The position numbers and the translations under genes were made by a program. Below are positions 46,884 through 56,367 of a stretch of DNA of 64,000 nucleotides, piece after piece. The stretch is from NCBI RefSeq assembly GCF_001468135.1, contig NZ_LNYU01000091.1, positions 161,768 through 225,767 on the forward strand, written 5' to 3'. The notes below the pieces were generated by a model. The model saw only the letters and a list, made by a program, of their open reading frames with translations, ran no database searches and was not told the DNA's origin. The number at the start of each line of letters is the position of its first letter. Position 1 is the first letter of the stretch. This DNA is from Legionella santicrucis. Its GTDB lineage: Bacteria > Pseudomonadota > Gammaproteobacteria > Legionellales > Legionellaceae.

Positions 46884-47153
46884 ATGATAAAAACTAAGAT
46901 TAAAATAATTAATAAATTGGGCTTACATGCAAGGGCTTCAGCAAAATTTGTCTCAACTGCTGCAAGATTTCAAAGCCAGATTGATGTAACCTGTAATTCG
47001 CAAACCGTTAATGGAAAAAGCATTATGGGTGTAATGATGCTCGCCGCAAATCAAGGAACTGAAATTATTATAGAAATAAATGGTCCTGATGAAATTCAAA
47101 TGAATGAAGCTTTAACTCACTTAATCAATAATTTTTTTGGTGAAGGCGAGTAG
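46884..47153 (+). CDS. ptsH: HPr-type phosphocarrier (NPr-like)
   Basis: 89 residues: NKLGLHARASAKFVSTAARF with phosphorylated His15, and NGKSIMGVMMLAAN with Ser in the family's regulatory position. Its place two genes after rpoN suggests the nitrogen-PTS role (PtsO/NPr) rather than sugar uptake. No clear ribosome site. PtsN and RapZ are not encoded between hpf and this gene, so its phosphate acceptor lies elsewhere, or is lost. Confidence 0.9.
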   Translation: MIKTKIKIINKLGLHARASAKFVSTAARFQSQIDVTCNSQTVNGKSIMGVMMLAANQGTEIIIEINGPDEIQMNEALTHLINNFFGEGE

Positions 47154-47223
47154 TAATCATTATTTAATCGCCAAGACCACTCACTATATTCCTCGAAAGA
47201 ACCTTATTTAGGCTAAAAATAGT

Positions 47224-47276
47224 AAAGGTCTGCTCTTATAAATTTTCGTTGATATTTATAAGAGCAGACCTTTTAC
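47224..47276. terminator. Long bidirectional terminator hairpin
   Basis: Perfect 20-base arms beginning AAAGGTCTGCTCTTATAAAT (47224-47243) and its complement (47254-47273), loop TTTCGTTGAT, T-rich ends. Lies between convergent HPr and pssA. Longer than usual terminator stems. Confidence 0.8.
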
Positions 47277-47386
47277 ACTGATTTAACTTTTATGATTGTT
47301 CAACTATTTTTGAGCGATTTTATTTTCAACCTAACTTTTTACCAAGATTCAAGCATATCTTTTGAATAAATACCTCCGCAGTAGAG

Positions 47387-48124
47387 CTATTTTTCCATAT
47401 TCCTTCTTTGCTTTCTCACTTTCTGTAAAACAATTAAAGTCATAATTAATCCAGAAATAGCATAAATAGTAAATCCGACAAATAAAACTAATGAAGGATC
47501 AGCAGCAATAGCAACAAATAAAATGATCATTACTAATACATACAGAAATGGAACTTTCCCCTTAAAATCTACTTCCTTAAAACTATAATAACGAATATTA
47601 GAAACCATTAATGTAGACGTAATTAACGATAAAATCGCAGTTAATAACGCAACAAAAATGTTTTGCCACTCATGTTGATAGCATAACCATGCAAAAGAAG
47701 CGATTACTGCTGCAGAAGGCGGACAAGGCAGTCCTTGAAAATATTTTTTATCTGCTGTTTCGAGCTGGGTATTAAAACGAGCCAAACGTAAAGCAACTGC
47801 TGCTGTATAAACAAATGCAACTAGCCACCCCACTTTTCCTAAGTGACTTAAAATCAAATTATATGCTAAAAGTGAAGGAGCCACCCCAAATGTGACCATA
47901 TCGGATAAACTATCATATTGGGCACCAAATGCGGTCTGCGTATGAGTTAAACGTGCAATTCTTCCATCTAATCCATCTGCAATCATACCGATAAATATTG
48001 CAATGATTGATGCTTCAAATTGTCCTTTCATTGATGCAACAAGAGAATAAAATGCGGCAAACAAACTTGCCGTTGTAAACAGATTGGGCAACAAATAAAT
48101 ACCAGAATGACTATCTTTTTCCAT
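47387..48124 (-). CDS. pssA: CDP-diacylglycerol-serine O-phosphatidyltransferase
   Basis: 245 residues with about eight membrane segments and the CDP-alcohol phosphotransferase motif DGLDGRIARLTHTQTAFGAQ and following YDSLSDMVTFG. Of the membrane (Bacillus-like) PssA type. It converts CdsA's product and serine to phosphatidylserine, precursor of PE and, in Legionella, of phosphatidylcholine. Confidence 0.95.
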   Translation of the reverse strand: MEKDSHSGIYLLPNLFTTASLFAAFYSLVASMKGQFEASIIAIFIGMIADGLDGRIARLTHTQTAFGAQYDSLSDMVTFGVAPSLLAYNLILSHLGKVGWLVAFVYTAAVALRLARFNTQLETADKKYFQGLPCPPSAAVIASFAWLCYQHEWQNIFVALLTAILSLITSTLMVSNIRYYSFKEVDFKGKVPFLYVLVMIILFVAIAADPSLVLFVGFTIYAISGLIMTLIVLQKVRKQRRNMEK

Positions 48125-48298
48125 TCTTAATAACCTTTAAAAAACCCCTAAATAAAGTATCTTGACATAATAGGGATAAAAATTACTTTTGCAAATTATA
48201 TTTAACACAAATTTATTTCAACAAAATGAATAAATTTCAATACAGCACTTCCCATATGATGTTATACTTAGCACACTGTATTTAAATTGCATAGTGTC

Positions 48299-48577
48299 AT
48301 GGCTGCCGCAGAAAATAAAACAATTATCATCGAAGGAATAACTGATCAGGGAAAAACATTCAGACCCAGTGACTGGGCTGAACGAATGAGTGGCTCATTA
48401 GCAAGTTTCAAAAATAGCCGTATTCGCTATTCTCCTTTATTGCGCCCAAGTGTAAATAGTGAAGGCTATCAATGCGTTTTGCTTGACCCTAAACTCAAAG
48501 AATCAAGTCCCTTATTATACCAATCAATTCTAGATTTTGCTAAAGCAAATAATCTCAGGATATGTGGAGAAGACTAA
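48299..48577 (+). CDS. DUF3579 protein
   Basis: 92 residues from the ATG at 48299 (a TTG lies four codons upstream). DUF3579-like body: KTIIIEGITDQGKTFRPSDW, AERMSGSLASFKNSRIRYSP and CVLLDPKLKESSPLLYQSIL. Small, soluble, function unknown. Divergent from pssA and convergent with the DotV-like gene. Confidence 0.85.
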   Translation: MAAAENKTIIIEGITDQGKTFRPSDWAERMSGSLASFKNSRIRYSPLLRPSVNSEGYQCVLLDPKLKESSPLLYQSILDFAKANNLRICGED

Positions 48578-48609
48578 TTAAGATATAAAGTAACAACCAT
48601 GACGTATTT

Positions 48610-49128
48610 TTAAAGTGTCCAACTCACAAAATTATTCACAACATAATTCAGAGCAGCTATCGTATTATCAAAATTCATCGCTAAAATCCCTGCACAGATA
48701 AATGCTAAACCTTTTGGCCCATGTCCCGTCCCCGGATGGCTTGAATGTGCTACTAAAACAGAGCCGCGGACAAACCATAATATGCCTATAGTTTGAATGA
48801 GAAGCCCCATTGAACTAAATATATTTGAAGGATTATATGAGCTATAAGTTAATATATTCCCTACTCCAAAGGCCGTATTGGCCATTAAGTCCAAAGCAGA
48901 CGGCAAATAAAGAAGGAGGGCTCCAAATATTAAGTACATCATTGGACCGTACATCTTTTCATGAGAAGACGACTGAGCCCTGTAATCAGCTATTTTTCGG
49001 AGTTTGGCAATAGCGGTCATAAAAAATAAAATACCTAGAATATAAGCCCCACCAGTAATTAGATGCTGTACCGGATATAAAGAACGGCTTAAATTGCCTA
49101 TCATTGTAACAAGGTCTGGAGTGTTCAT
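48610..49128 (-). CDS. dotV: IcmC/DotE-family Dot/Icm membrane protein, probably DotV
   Basis: 172 residues, four hydrophobic segments (LITGGAYILGILFFMTAIAK; YGPMMYLIFGALLLYLPSAL; MGLLIQTIGILWFVRGSVLV; GLAFICAGILAMNFDNTIAA). The layout and the KLR-x-x-x-Y-R-x-Q and GPMMY-x-x-x-GALLLYLP patterns are those of IcmC/DotE, IcmD/DotP-type inner-membrane components of the type IVB secretion system. Of these, DotV lies away from the main dot/icm blocks, near proA and rpoN in L. pneumophila as I remember, which fits this position. It lacks any dot/icm neighbour. Confidence 0.75.
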   Translation of the reverse strand: MNTPDLVTMIGNLSRSLYPVQHLITGGAYILGILFFMTAIAKLRKIADYRAQSSSHEKMYGPMMYLIFGALLLYLPSALDLMANTAFGVGNILTYSSYNPSNIFSSMGLLIQTIGILWFVRGSVLVAHSSHPGTGHGPKGLAFICAGILAMNFDNTIAALNYVVNNFVSWTL

Positions 49129-49232
49129 AATATAATTATATGCCGTTAAAACTTATAATGCATAATTTTTGCTTATATTAACTTCATTTCAAGGTTATAA
49201 TCTCAAGTTTTATAATAAAGTTTATACTCATT

Positions 49233-49967
49233 ATGCAAATAAATACATTTCCCATCACTTTAGTAGAATCATTTATGATCTCACCTAAAGTAAAACACTT
49301 TGTTTTTAATTGTCAGATTTTTCCATATTTTAACTATTCTCCTGGTCAATTTATTACCATTCACTTTGAACATGAAGGTAAAACATTAAAGCGTAGTTAT
49401 AGTATAGCCAATATCCCAAAACAGGATAATAAAATTGAGATCGCTGCAGGATATTTTGCAAATGGGCCAGGTACTGAATTGCTGTATCATTTAAAACCTG
49501 GTGATACTATACAAGTCAGCGGTCCTTACGGCCGGTTAACACTTAAAGAAGGCCACTTTGGGCGTTTTGTCTTGGTAGCCACTAGTACAGGGATTACTCC
49601 ATACCGATCAATGCTCCAAGATCTTGGAAATCTCATGAACCAATATCCTGAACTACAAGTGGTTATTCTCCAGGGAGTACAACGGCGCGAAGAGATTCTC
49701 TATGCTAATGAATTTCGAGATTTTGTTCAAAAACATCCTCAAGCCACATTCAGACCTTACTTAAGTCGCCAACCCCAACATGAATTAATTGAAAATGAAT
49801 TCAGTGGCTATGTACAACATGCTTTTCCGTCACTAAACCTTAATCCCACAAAAGATATTATTTATTTATGCGGAAATCCAGGTATGATTGACGAGGCTTT
49901 TAATTCTTTAAAAGATCAGGGTTTTGCAATGCAACAAATTATTCGTGAAAAATATATATCTAGATAA
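49233..49967 (+). CDS. FAD/NAD(P)-binding oxidoreductase, ferredoxin reductase fold
   Basis: 244 residues: FAD-binding barrel with KRSYSIAN (RxYS motif, about 66-73), Rossmann NAD domain with VATSTGITPYRSML (about 112-125) and YLCGNPGMIDEAF near 213. Resembles flavin reductases such as Fpr/UbiB-type NAD(P)H-flavin or CDP-glucoseen reductases but lacks a 2Fe-2S domain. Substrate unknown. Sixteen bases before the aldolase gene, so the two are probably co-transcribed. Confidence 0.88.
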   Translation: MQINTFPITLVESFMISPKVKHFVFNCQIFPYFNYSPGQFITIHFEHEGKTLKRSYSIANIPKQDNKIEIAAGYFANGPGTELLYHLKPGDTIQVSGPYGRLTLKEGHFGRFVLVATSTGITPYRSMLQDLGNLMNQYPELQVVILQGVQRREEILYANEFRDFVQKHPQATFRPYLSRQPQHELIENEFSGYVQHAFPSLNLNPTKDIIYLCGNPGMIDEAFNSLKDQGFAMQQIIREKYISR

Positions 49968-49983
49968 TGATCAGGAGCACATT

Positions 49984-50994
49984 ATGAGTTATGAAGAATT
50001 ATCCAGCACTATGGAACAAATACTTCAGGCAGGTAAAGGCATTTTAGCTGCCGATGAAAGTAATGCAACTATAGGTAAGCGCTTTTCCTCAATAGGAATT
50101 GAAAATACTGAAGAAAACCGCAGAGATTATAGGTTATTACTCGCCACAACACCTGATTTAGAAAACTATATCAATGGTGTTATTTTATTTGAAGAAACCT
50201 TTAGCCAAACTGATAAACATGGAACCCCCATTGTTAAATTGTTTGCAGATAAAGGTATCGTTCCTGGAATTAAAGTAGACAAAGGTTTAGTTGATTTAGC
50301 CAATACGGAACAGGAAAAAGTAACACAAGGCCTAGATGGCTTAGCAGAGCGTTTACAGCATTTTAAAAAATTAGGAGCAAAATTTGCTAAATGGCGTAAT
50401 GTTTATTCTATTTCTGAATATACACCCAGTTTAACTGCCGTAAAAACAGGCGCAGAAAATCTGGCGCGTTATGCTGCAGCCTGCCAAGAAGCAGGTATAG
50501 TTCCTATTGTTGAGCCTGAAGTACTTATGGATGGAAATCACAGCATAGAGCACTGCGCTGAAGTATGCGAAATTGTGCTCCATGAGTTATTTCATGCCTT
50601 ATTTATCCATCAAGTTGAACTAGAACATATTATCTTAAAACCAAGTATGGTAACCTGTGGCAAAGAAAATCAACCGTTTAGTGAACCCGATGAAGTTGCT
50701 GATTACACGATTGGTGTATTCCGTAATAATGTTCCTGCTGCGGTACCCACAATTAATTTCCTATCTGGTGGTCAAACACCCCAACAAGCTACAGCAAATT
50801 TAAATGCAATCAACAGCATTGACCATCAACCTTGGTTGCTTAGTTTTTCCTTTGGCAGGGCTTTGCAAGAGAATTGCCTATCTGCCTGGGCTGGCAAAGA
50901 TGCCAATATTACTGCAGCACAAGAAGCCTTACTCAATCGCGCCCGCTTGAACAGCTTAGCTTGTATGGGTGAATATAATAACGGGATGGAATAG
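49984..50994 (+). CDS. Class I fructose-bisphosphate aldolase
   Basis: 336 residues from ATG 49984, preceded by AGGAG; the longer frame from 49924 runs into the upstream gene. Eukaryote-type class I aldolase: GKGILAADESNATIGKRFSS, RLQHFKKLGAKFAKWRNVY, PIVEPEVLMDGNH and LKPSMVTCGKE with the Schiff-base Lys, and LSGGQTPQQATANLNAI. Glycolysis and gluconeogenesis. Class I enzymes of this type are less common in bacteria than class II. Confidence 0.96.
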   Translation: MSYEELSSTMEQILQAGKGILAADESNATIGKRFSSIGIENTEENRRDYRLLLATTPDLENYINGVILFEETFSQTDKHGTPIVKLFADKGIVPGIKVDKGLVDLANTEQEKVTQGLDGLAERLQHFKKLGAKFAKWRNVYSISEYTPSLTAVKTGAENLARYAAACQEAGIVPIVEPEVLMDGNHSIEHCAEVCEIVLHELFHALFIHQVELEHIILKPSMVTCGKENQPFSEPDEVADYTIGVFRNNVPAAVPTINFLSGGQTPQQATANLNAINSIDHQPWLLSFSFGRALQENCLSAWAGKDANITAAQEALLNRARLNSLACMGEYNNGME

Positions 50995-51048
50995 TCTTCT
51001 AATGGGGTACCTGTTCAGGTATGACAATCAGCCCCACATCAATATATC

Positions 51049-51081
51049 CAATACTCTCCGCTTCGTGGAGGGTATTTTTTA
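51049..51081 (+). terminator. Intrinsic terminator after the aldolase gene
   Basis: ATACTCTCC / GGAGGGTAT (one G-U pair) with loop GCTTCGT, then TTTTTTAT. The T-run at the same time belongs to a remnant end of the TIR element. Confidence 0.75.
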
Positions 51082-51094
51082 TGTCGAGCTTACA

Positions 51095-51182
51095 TTAAGT
51101 TAACGTGAGTGCGGAATTATGAAAATCCTTCTTGAGCACGATCCATTCACGTCCGCTTATCCCGAACTCACGCTAAGTTAAA
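51095..51182. repeat. TIR element copy 4 (fba-EEP), short, 88 bp
   Basis: Left end TTAAGTTAACGTGAGTGCGG (51095), right end 51159-51182; 19 of 24 positions pair. Lacks the GATATAAAA palindrome seen in the longer copies. Directly before it, TTTTTTATGTCGAGCTTACATT looks like a second, shortened right end, so two elements may be joined here. Confidence 0.55.
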
Positions 51183-51185
51183 AAA

Positions 51186-51941
51186 CTATACCAATTCAAA
51201 ACGTGCATAAAGTGGCAAATGATCAGAAAGCATTCTCCAAGGTTTACCCTGTAAACATGCTACTTCTTGTACTTTCATACCTCGAAAGTACACTCGATCA
51301 ATACACAAGGCAGGCCTAATTGCAGGAAAAGAGCGTGCATGTTGCCCTTCAACAGAAACAAACGCTTCCTCTATATTTAAATAGTCGGCCAAAGGTTTGG
51401 AAATAATAGTGCGCCAATCGTTGAAATCACCAGCCATCAATAAAGGCTCATCTTGAGGAACAACATCTTTAATTCGTTGCATTAAAGTATTACATTGAAC
51501 GGTACGCTCTGCTTTAAAAAGACCTAAATGCACGCATAATAAATGAATCGTTACATTATCCAGCTTCAATTGCGCATGTAATATTCCTCTTGAGGCCCTA
51601 CGAATATGTGTAAGATTAATATTCTCAAATCGCTCAAAGGCGTACTTACTTAAAATAGCATTCCCATGATGCCCTGATTGATATACTGCATTTTTCGCAT
51701 AAACATAATGCGGCCATATGTTTTCAGCTATGTACTCAGATTGTGGGGAAGCAGGCCATGCATTAATTCGTTTTTGTCGTTTTATGTGCTCCCCCTGAAC
51801 TTCTTGCAAAAAAACAAAATCAGGATTTAAACTCGTTATCGCATCACGCATTTTAGGAAGCAAAAAGCGAATGGCACCCACCCCAAATCCTTTGTGAATA
51901 TTATAAGTTATTAATGAAATACTACGTTTATCTTGTTGCAT
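51186..51941 (-). CDS. Endonuclease/exonuclease/phosphatase family protein
   Basis: 251 residues with the EEP fold motifs: SLITYNIHKGFGVG, FVFLQEVQGEH (metal Glu), GHHGNAILSKY, MAGDFNDWR (catalytic Asp/Asn) and MLSDHLPLYA (SDH motif). No signal peptide. YbhP-like proteins of this type sit beside lipid synthases in other bacteria; substrate (nucleic acid or phospholipid) cannot be told. Confidence 0.88.
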   Translation of the reverse strand: MQQDKRSISLITYNIHKGFGVGAIRFLLPKMRDAITSLNPDFVFLQEVQGEHIKRQKRINAWPASPQSEYIAENIWPHYVYAKNAVYQSGHHGNAILSKYAFERFENINLTHIRRASRGILHAQLKLDNVTIHLLCVHLGLFKAERTVQCNTLMQRIKDVVPQDEPLLMAGDFNDWRTIISKPLADYLNIEEAFVSVEGQHARSFPAIRPALCIDRVYFRGMKVQEVACLQGKPWRMLSDHLPLYARFELV

Positions 51942-52164
51942 GCCTTACCCTATTCAGGTTTCTTTACTTAGCATAATTACTAATCAATATAAAATCATCT
52001 TCTTGCCTTATCTTAACTGTTTTAAAATGAAATCTTCAATTCATATGGAAAAACTGTAGCCAATATACTGCAAATCTCTATTCAGGCCATGAATGAATTA
52101 TAGCTCTACTACTCCTAGTAGAGATATAATAACTACTTAATAAAATATATAAATATTAAATGAT

Positions 52165-53010
52165 ATGAACAAACTAAATCTTAAGATTCCAGGCTTTTCT
52201 ATAGCTTGCAAAACTTGGGGGCATCCTCAAAAACCAACTATCTTAGCACTGCACGGCTGGTTAGATAATGCAAACAGTTTCCTTCCACTAGCCTCATACC
52301 TTGAGAATGATTTTTATCTTATTGCAGTTGATTTGCCTGGACACGGTCATTCATCCCATCTACCTAAAGGATGTCATTATCATTTTTTTGACGGGATTTT
52401 TATTGTCATTGAAATACTCAATGCCCTAAAAATCGATAAAGTCCATTTATTAGGCCACTCCATGGGGGCTTGTCTGGCCAGTTTGGTTGGAGGGGTTATT
52501 CCCGAACGCTTTCTTTCTCTAATACTCATTGAAGGTTTAGGACCGTTTTCGCATCCTGGAGAGACAGCGTGCCAACAATTAAGAGAATATGCCCATTTTC
52601 TCACACAAAAAAGCAAAAAATCTAAAGGCTATGCTCATTTAGAGAGTGCTGCGCTGGCTCGTGCCTTTAAAGGATACGTTTCCATAGATATCGCAAAAAC
52701 TCTGTGTGAGCGGAGTTTAGTAGAAAAACGAGGCAAATATTACTGGCGACATGATCAGCGTTTACTGGCGCGCTCTCCTTTACGCATGACAGAAACGCAA
52801 ATTCTTTCCTGCTTAAAAGAAATTACTGCAAAAACTTATTTGCTTATAGCAAATCAAGGATTTTCTTTTGACGCTGAAATTACTAAAAATCGCATCAAGA
52901 CTGTAAGAAACTTAATTCTTAAAAAAATGGATGGGGGACATCATATTCATATGGAACAGCCAGAAGTTGTAAGCCAACTTCTGGCTGATTTTATGATGAA
53001 TACAAATTAA
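52165..53010 (+). CDS. Alpha/beta hydrolase
   Basis: 281 residues: LALHGWLDNANSFLPLASYL (oxyanion HG), AVDLPGHGHSSHLPKG, nucleophile elbow LLGHSMGACLAS with the Ser, and final His in MDGGHHIHMEQPE. Esterase or haloperoxidase-like cytosolic enzyme; substrate unknown. No good ribosome site. Its stop shares TTAA with the convergent proA gene. Confidence 0.9.
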   Translation: MNKLNLKIPGFSIACKTWGHPQKPTILALHGWLDNANSFLPLASYLENDFYLIAVDLPGHGHSSHLPKGCHYHFFDGIFIVIEILNALKIDKVHLLGHSMGACLASLVGGVIPERFLSLILIEGLGPFSHPGETACQQLREYAHFLTQKSKKSKGYAHLESAALARAFKGYVSIDIAKTLCERSLVEKRGKYYWRHDQRLLARSPLRMTETQILSCLKEITAKTYLLIANQGFSFDAEITKNRIKTVRNLILKKMDGGHHIHMEQPEVVSQLLADFMMNTN

Positions 53011-54596
53011 CCACACTTGCTAACATTGATGGCGACAGCTTGTAATGAGCTTTTCACATCATTTAAAGAAAAGCCTAAATCTTTAGCTGCGCTTAGTACA
53101 CCACAACCACCTTCATCAAAACTTGAATAAGGTGTCCAATAATCCATATTCGCTTTCACCATAACATCAAAAGCCATACGAGTATCCCAATTAGGCTGAT
53201 TTGCTAATATGTAAAATAAATGGTTGTATACGCCACTTGAATAATGAACGTCTAGGCCACTATAATACTCATCTGCGGTATCTATAGACTCACCGTCACG
53301 ACTTGGTTTATCCATATAACGCAAAGCATCATAGCCACTACTTTCTTTCATAATTTCACCGCCAATTTGCCAGCTACTCTTACCTACTGAATAATGCTCA
53401 GCTGCTTGGGCTGCCATATCAGAAAAAGACTCATTCATTCCGCCAGATTGGCCGTAATATTCAAGACCAGAATGCTGCTCTGTAAATCCATGACTAATTT
53501 CATGAGCGCCAACGCCGAGAGAAACCAGAGGATACATCATCCTGTCGCCACAACCAAAAGTCATTTGCTCACCATCCCAATAAGCATTTTCATAACCATC
53601 ACCATAGTGAACGCGCATGACTAATTGCATTGGAGATCCATTAGAATTAGAAAGAACATCTACGCCATACCAGTCGGTATACATATGTTTGATCACATAA
53701 CCCGCATATAATGCATCATTTGATGGTGAAAGTGCGCCATTATCTGCACGATACCCAGTGGGGTAGATATCAGAGTCGGTTGTTGAACAGGCAAACGACA
53801 TCGCCGCTTTGACAGAACTGTATTTGTGTTTCATATCAATCACTTTTACAGATTCATTTTCCATATAACACGTTGCATTCTTGACATCACGAGTTAGGTC
53901 CAAATATGGGAAGTCCTTACCAAACTCGTAATACCCCATTTTCTTATTTCCTCCGAAACCAGATCCTTTTACAGATACCCTCTCGGTTTTAATATCATTC
54001 CATTGTACAAAAGGCTGCTTAGTTTGAGCATCAATAATTGCTGTTGGACGCTCTGGGACTTTATCCAGATGATTCACATGGATGCTTACCTTATAAGCCC
54101 AGTGTGCTTGATTATTCTTATCGATATATACCATAGGAATGACTTTTTCATCGACTACATTTTGATCAGCATATTTAGCTTTAAATTGTTGTAATGCTTG
54201 ATCTGCATTTTGCACAAAAGAAGCATTTGGTTGACCTAATTCCGTTTGTAACCCCTGATAAACAACACCATTCATCTCAACTGTAGACTGGGTAGTAGCG
54301 GCCAATGACTTTGCTGTATTCATGCTATGCATGATTGCGTAACCACCATAAACTGGAAATCCTACATATTTTTGTTGCATACGGACATGAGTTACTTTAT
54401 TTCGATCAGTATGCTCACTAACGAAGCTCAAGCTATCTTTAGCGACAACAACACCTTGAGTTGATAAAGCAAATTTTTGCTTTACTTCCGAAAAAGATGC
54501 GTTTTGTAAAAGTATGGGGTCTGCCGCTTTCGCAGGAGATATCATTCCTAGGGCCAGAGCAACAGCTAATGGAGATAAATAGTAATTATGATGCAT
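53007..54596 (-). CDS. proA: Zinc metalloprotease ProA (Msp), thermolysin-like M4
   Basis: 529 residues from ATG 54596, which has AAAGGAG nine bases upstream; a longer frame from 54641 would hide the signal peptide (YLSPLAVALALGMISPAKA). Propeptide about 25-205, then mature peptidase with VGAHEISHGFTEQHSG (HExxH) and GGMNESFSDMAA (third ligand Glu), and DVHYSSGVYNHLFYILA with the catalytic His region. Cysteines pair as in the Legionella enzyme. Type II secreted, the major Legionella exoprotease. Strong species-group marker. Confidence 0.95.
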   Translation of the reverse strand: MHHNYYLSPLAVALALGMISPAKAADPILLQNASFSEVKQKFALSTQGVVVAKDSLSFVSEHTDRNKVTHVRMQQKYVGFPVYGGYAIMHSMNTAKSLAATTQSTVEMNGVVYQGLQTELGQPNASFVQNADQALQQFKAKYADQNVVDEKVIPMVYIDKNNQAHWAYKVSIHVNHLDKVPERPTAIIDAQTKQPFVQWNDIKTERVSVKGSGFGGNKKMGYYEFGKDFPYLDLTRDVKNATCYMENESVKVIDMKHKYSSVKAAMSFACSTTDSDIYPTGYRADNGALSPSNDALYAGYVIKHMYTDWYGVDVLSNSNGSPMQLVMRVHYGDGYENAYWDGEQMTFGCGDRMMYPLVSLGVGAHEISHGFTEQHSGLEYYGQSGGMNESFSDMAAQAAEHYSVGKSSWQIGGEIMKESSGYDALRYMDKPSRDGESIDTADEYYSGLDVHYSSGVYNHLFYILANQPNWDTRMAFDVMVKANMDYWTPYSSFDEGGCGVLSAAKDLGFSLNDVKSSLQAVAINVSKCG

Positions 54597-54785
54597 TGAA
54601 ATCAACTCCTTTTTGCAACTTAATTGAAAATATTGAAGCAACTCGTATCTGGTGAATCCAATATATCCTTAAAAACAAGTTATAAAGCTTGAATGAATTC
54701 AACAGGGAGTCACACCTACAAATACAACTGAAAATATAAAGCCCATCCAAACTAGCATAATTTTAGAATTTTTGAAATTATTATT

Positions 54786-55988
54786 TCATACTTGCTGATA
54801 ATACCAAGCGGCTAGAGCACTTAAGCCTAAAACAAATAATATAATGGATAATGACAGCTGCCCTTGCACCTTAGTAATTGCAATCATGCCGCTCGTTAAT
54901 GCAGCGGTAAAATCTTGCATACTAACGTATAATGCAGCAACTGTTCCTGCTATTTGAGGAAAAGGATGGAAAACTCCTGCAAAAGCGTTAATGAAAGTAA
55001 AGCCTGAACCCATACTAAATAAAGCGATAGGGATCATAATCGTTAACACATGCATTATGCCTAATAATGCAAAGACAAACATCAACAAACCCCCACCAAT
55101 CATCAGCAACACACCAAGAAACAACATGAAAGATACATCCTTAATCATAATTAATTGGCTGTTTATAATGCCACTAAGGCAAATCGCCCCAGCTATAAAA
55201 ATTGACAATTGTCCGTATTCTAAAGGGGTTAATCCCAATACATTTTGGAATAAAAACGGAGCGATAGTAATATAGGCAACTAAACCTGAACAAGCAAAAC
55301 AAGCACAAAGCGTATATCCTAAGAAAACTTTAGACTTTAATAAGCTATGATAAGTCTCATATATAACATTTATTTTTGTTGCATTAGGGTTAAGGTTTTT
55401 ATTTGTTTCTGGTAAAGCGAATAAAATAAAAATCCAAAATAACAATCCTACGATAAAGATAAATAAAAAATTAGCTCTCCATCCAAAATGTTGCTGAATA
55501 AATCCACCCCATATTGGAGAAGCAACCAATAATAATGTGCTTAATACACCAACATAGGAACTGATTTTTGACAAATATCGATCTGTAAAAAGATCTCTCA
55601 TTAAAGAGCGCCCTACTGAACTACAAGAACCAATACCAAATCCTTGTAAAAAGCGCCCAAAAATTAAAATCATAACTGATGGTGCAAAAAAACAACACAA
55701 ACTACCTAAAATACTTATACCTATTCCATAAATAAGAGGAAGCCTACGACCAATTTTATCAGATAAGGGTCCAAAAAATAGATGAGAACTTCCCAGCCCA
55801 AACAGAAAAAGAAAAAGCGTGTATTGAATTGATGATTCGGAGCTATGAAAATCTTTAGTAATTGCAGGTAATGATGGAACATATTGATCTATGGAGATTT
55901 GCACCAAGATCATCATCATAAAAATGACAAAATAAATTTCTGGCTGTACTTTAGGCGCGTCTAACCGCTGCTTGAATATTTCCTGCAT
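54786..55988 (-). CDS. Bcr/CflA-family multidrug MFS transporter
   Basis: 400 residues with twelve membrane segments. Bcr/CflA features: QISIDQYVPSLPAITKDFHS, GLGSSHLFFGPLSDKIGRRL (MFS motif A), GRFLQGFGIGSCSSVGRSLM (motif of the family) and GGFIQQHFGWRANFLFI. Drug or metabolite efflux by proton antiport. Confidence 0.93.
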   Translation of the reverse strand: MQEIFKQRLDAPKVQPEIYFVIFMMMILVQISIDQYVPSLPAITKDFHSSESSIQYTLFLFLFGLGSSHLFFGPLSDKIGRRLPLIYGIGISILGSLCCFFAPSVMILIFGRFLQGFGIGSCSSVGRSLMRDLFTDRYLSKISSYVGVLSTLLLVASPIWGGFIQQHFGWRANFLFIFIVGLLFWIFILFALPETNKNLNPNATKINVIYETYHSLLKSKVFLGYTLCACFACSGLVAYITIAPFLFQNVLGLTPLEYGQLSIFIAGAICLSGIINSQLIMIKDVSFMLFLGVLLMIGGGLLMFVFALLGIMHVLTIMIPIALFSMGSGFTFINAFAGVFHPFPQIAGTVAALYVSMQDFTAALTSGMIAITKVQGQLSLSIILFVLGLSALAAWYYQQV

Positions 55989-56367
55989 TTAAAAGTCCTT
56001 TGAATTTCTTCCTTTTTTAAACCTAGACAGTTAAGTCCACAGTGAGCTCGGCAAGAAGCACCCAACAGGCTGAATTTTTTTGAAATCAGTAGCCTCACTA
56101 CAGTATATAAAAAACCTAAAACAATCCGCTGTCGTCATGCCCTTACCAGGATAAGCTCGACTCTTTTTCAGGGTTAAAGGCATTAAAAAAACACAGCTTT
56201 ATTTCAATAGAGTCTAGGTTAATGCCTTAAAGCAATCAACTTTTTCCATATAATTTATGATCTAAAATATAAAAATAGCAGAGAACATGTAGATATCCTC
56301 GGAGATATATAGACAACATTACAGAGATCAGGCAAAATCTGCCAAAATTATCGATACAGACTAAAAC
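55989..56367. other. Divergent intergenic stretch; one inverted repeat
   Basis: 379 bases between the MFS gene and aroQ. An inverted repeat AAGGCATTAA / TTAATGCCTT (56177-56186 and 56219-56228) with a 32-base loop is the only structure seen. No open frame or RNA gene. Confidence 0.4.

Noticed and set aside
52104..52125. Palindrome-like CTACTACTCCTAGTAG before the hydrolase gene, similar to the TetR operator
   Set aside because: Arms and spacing do not match the two sites at tetR well enough; probably chance in AT-rich DNA.
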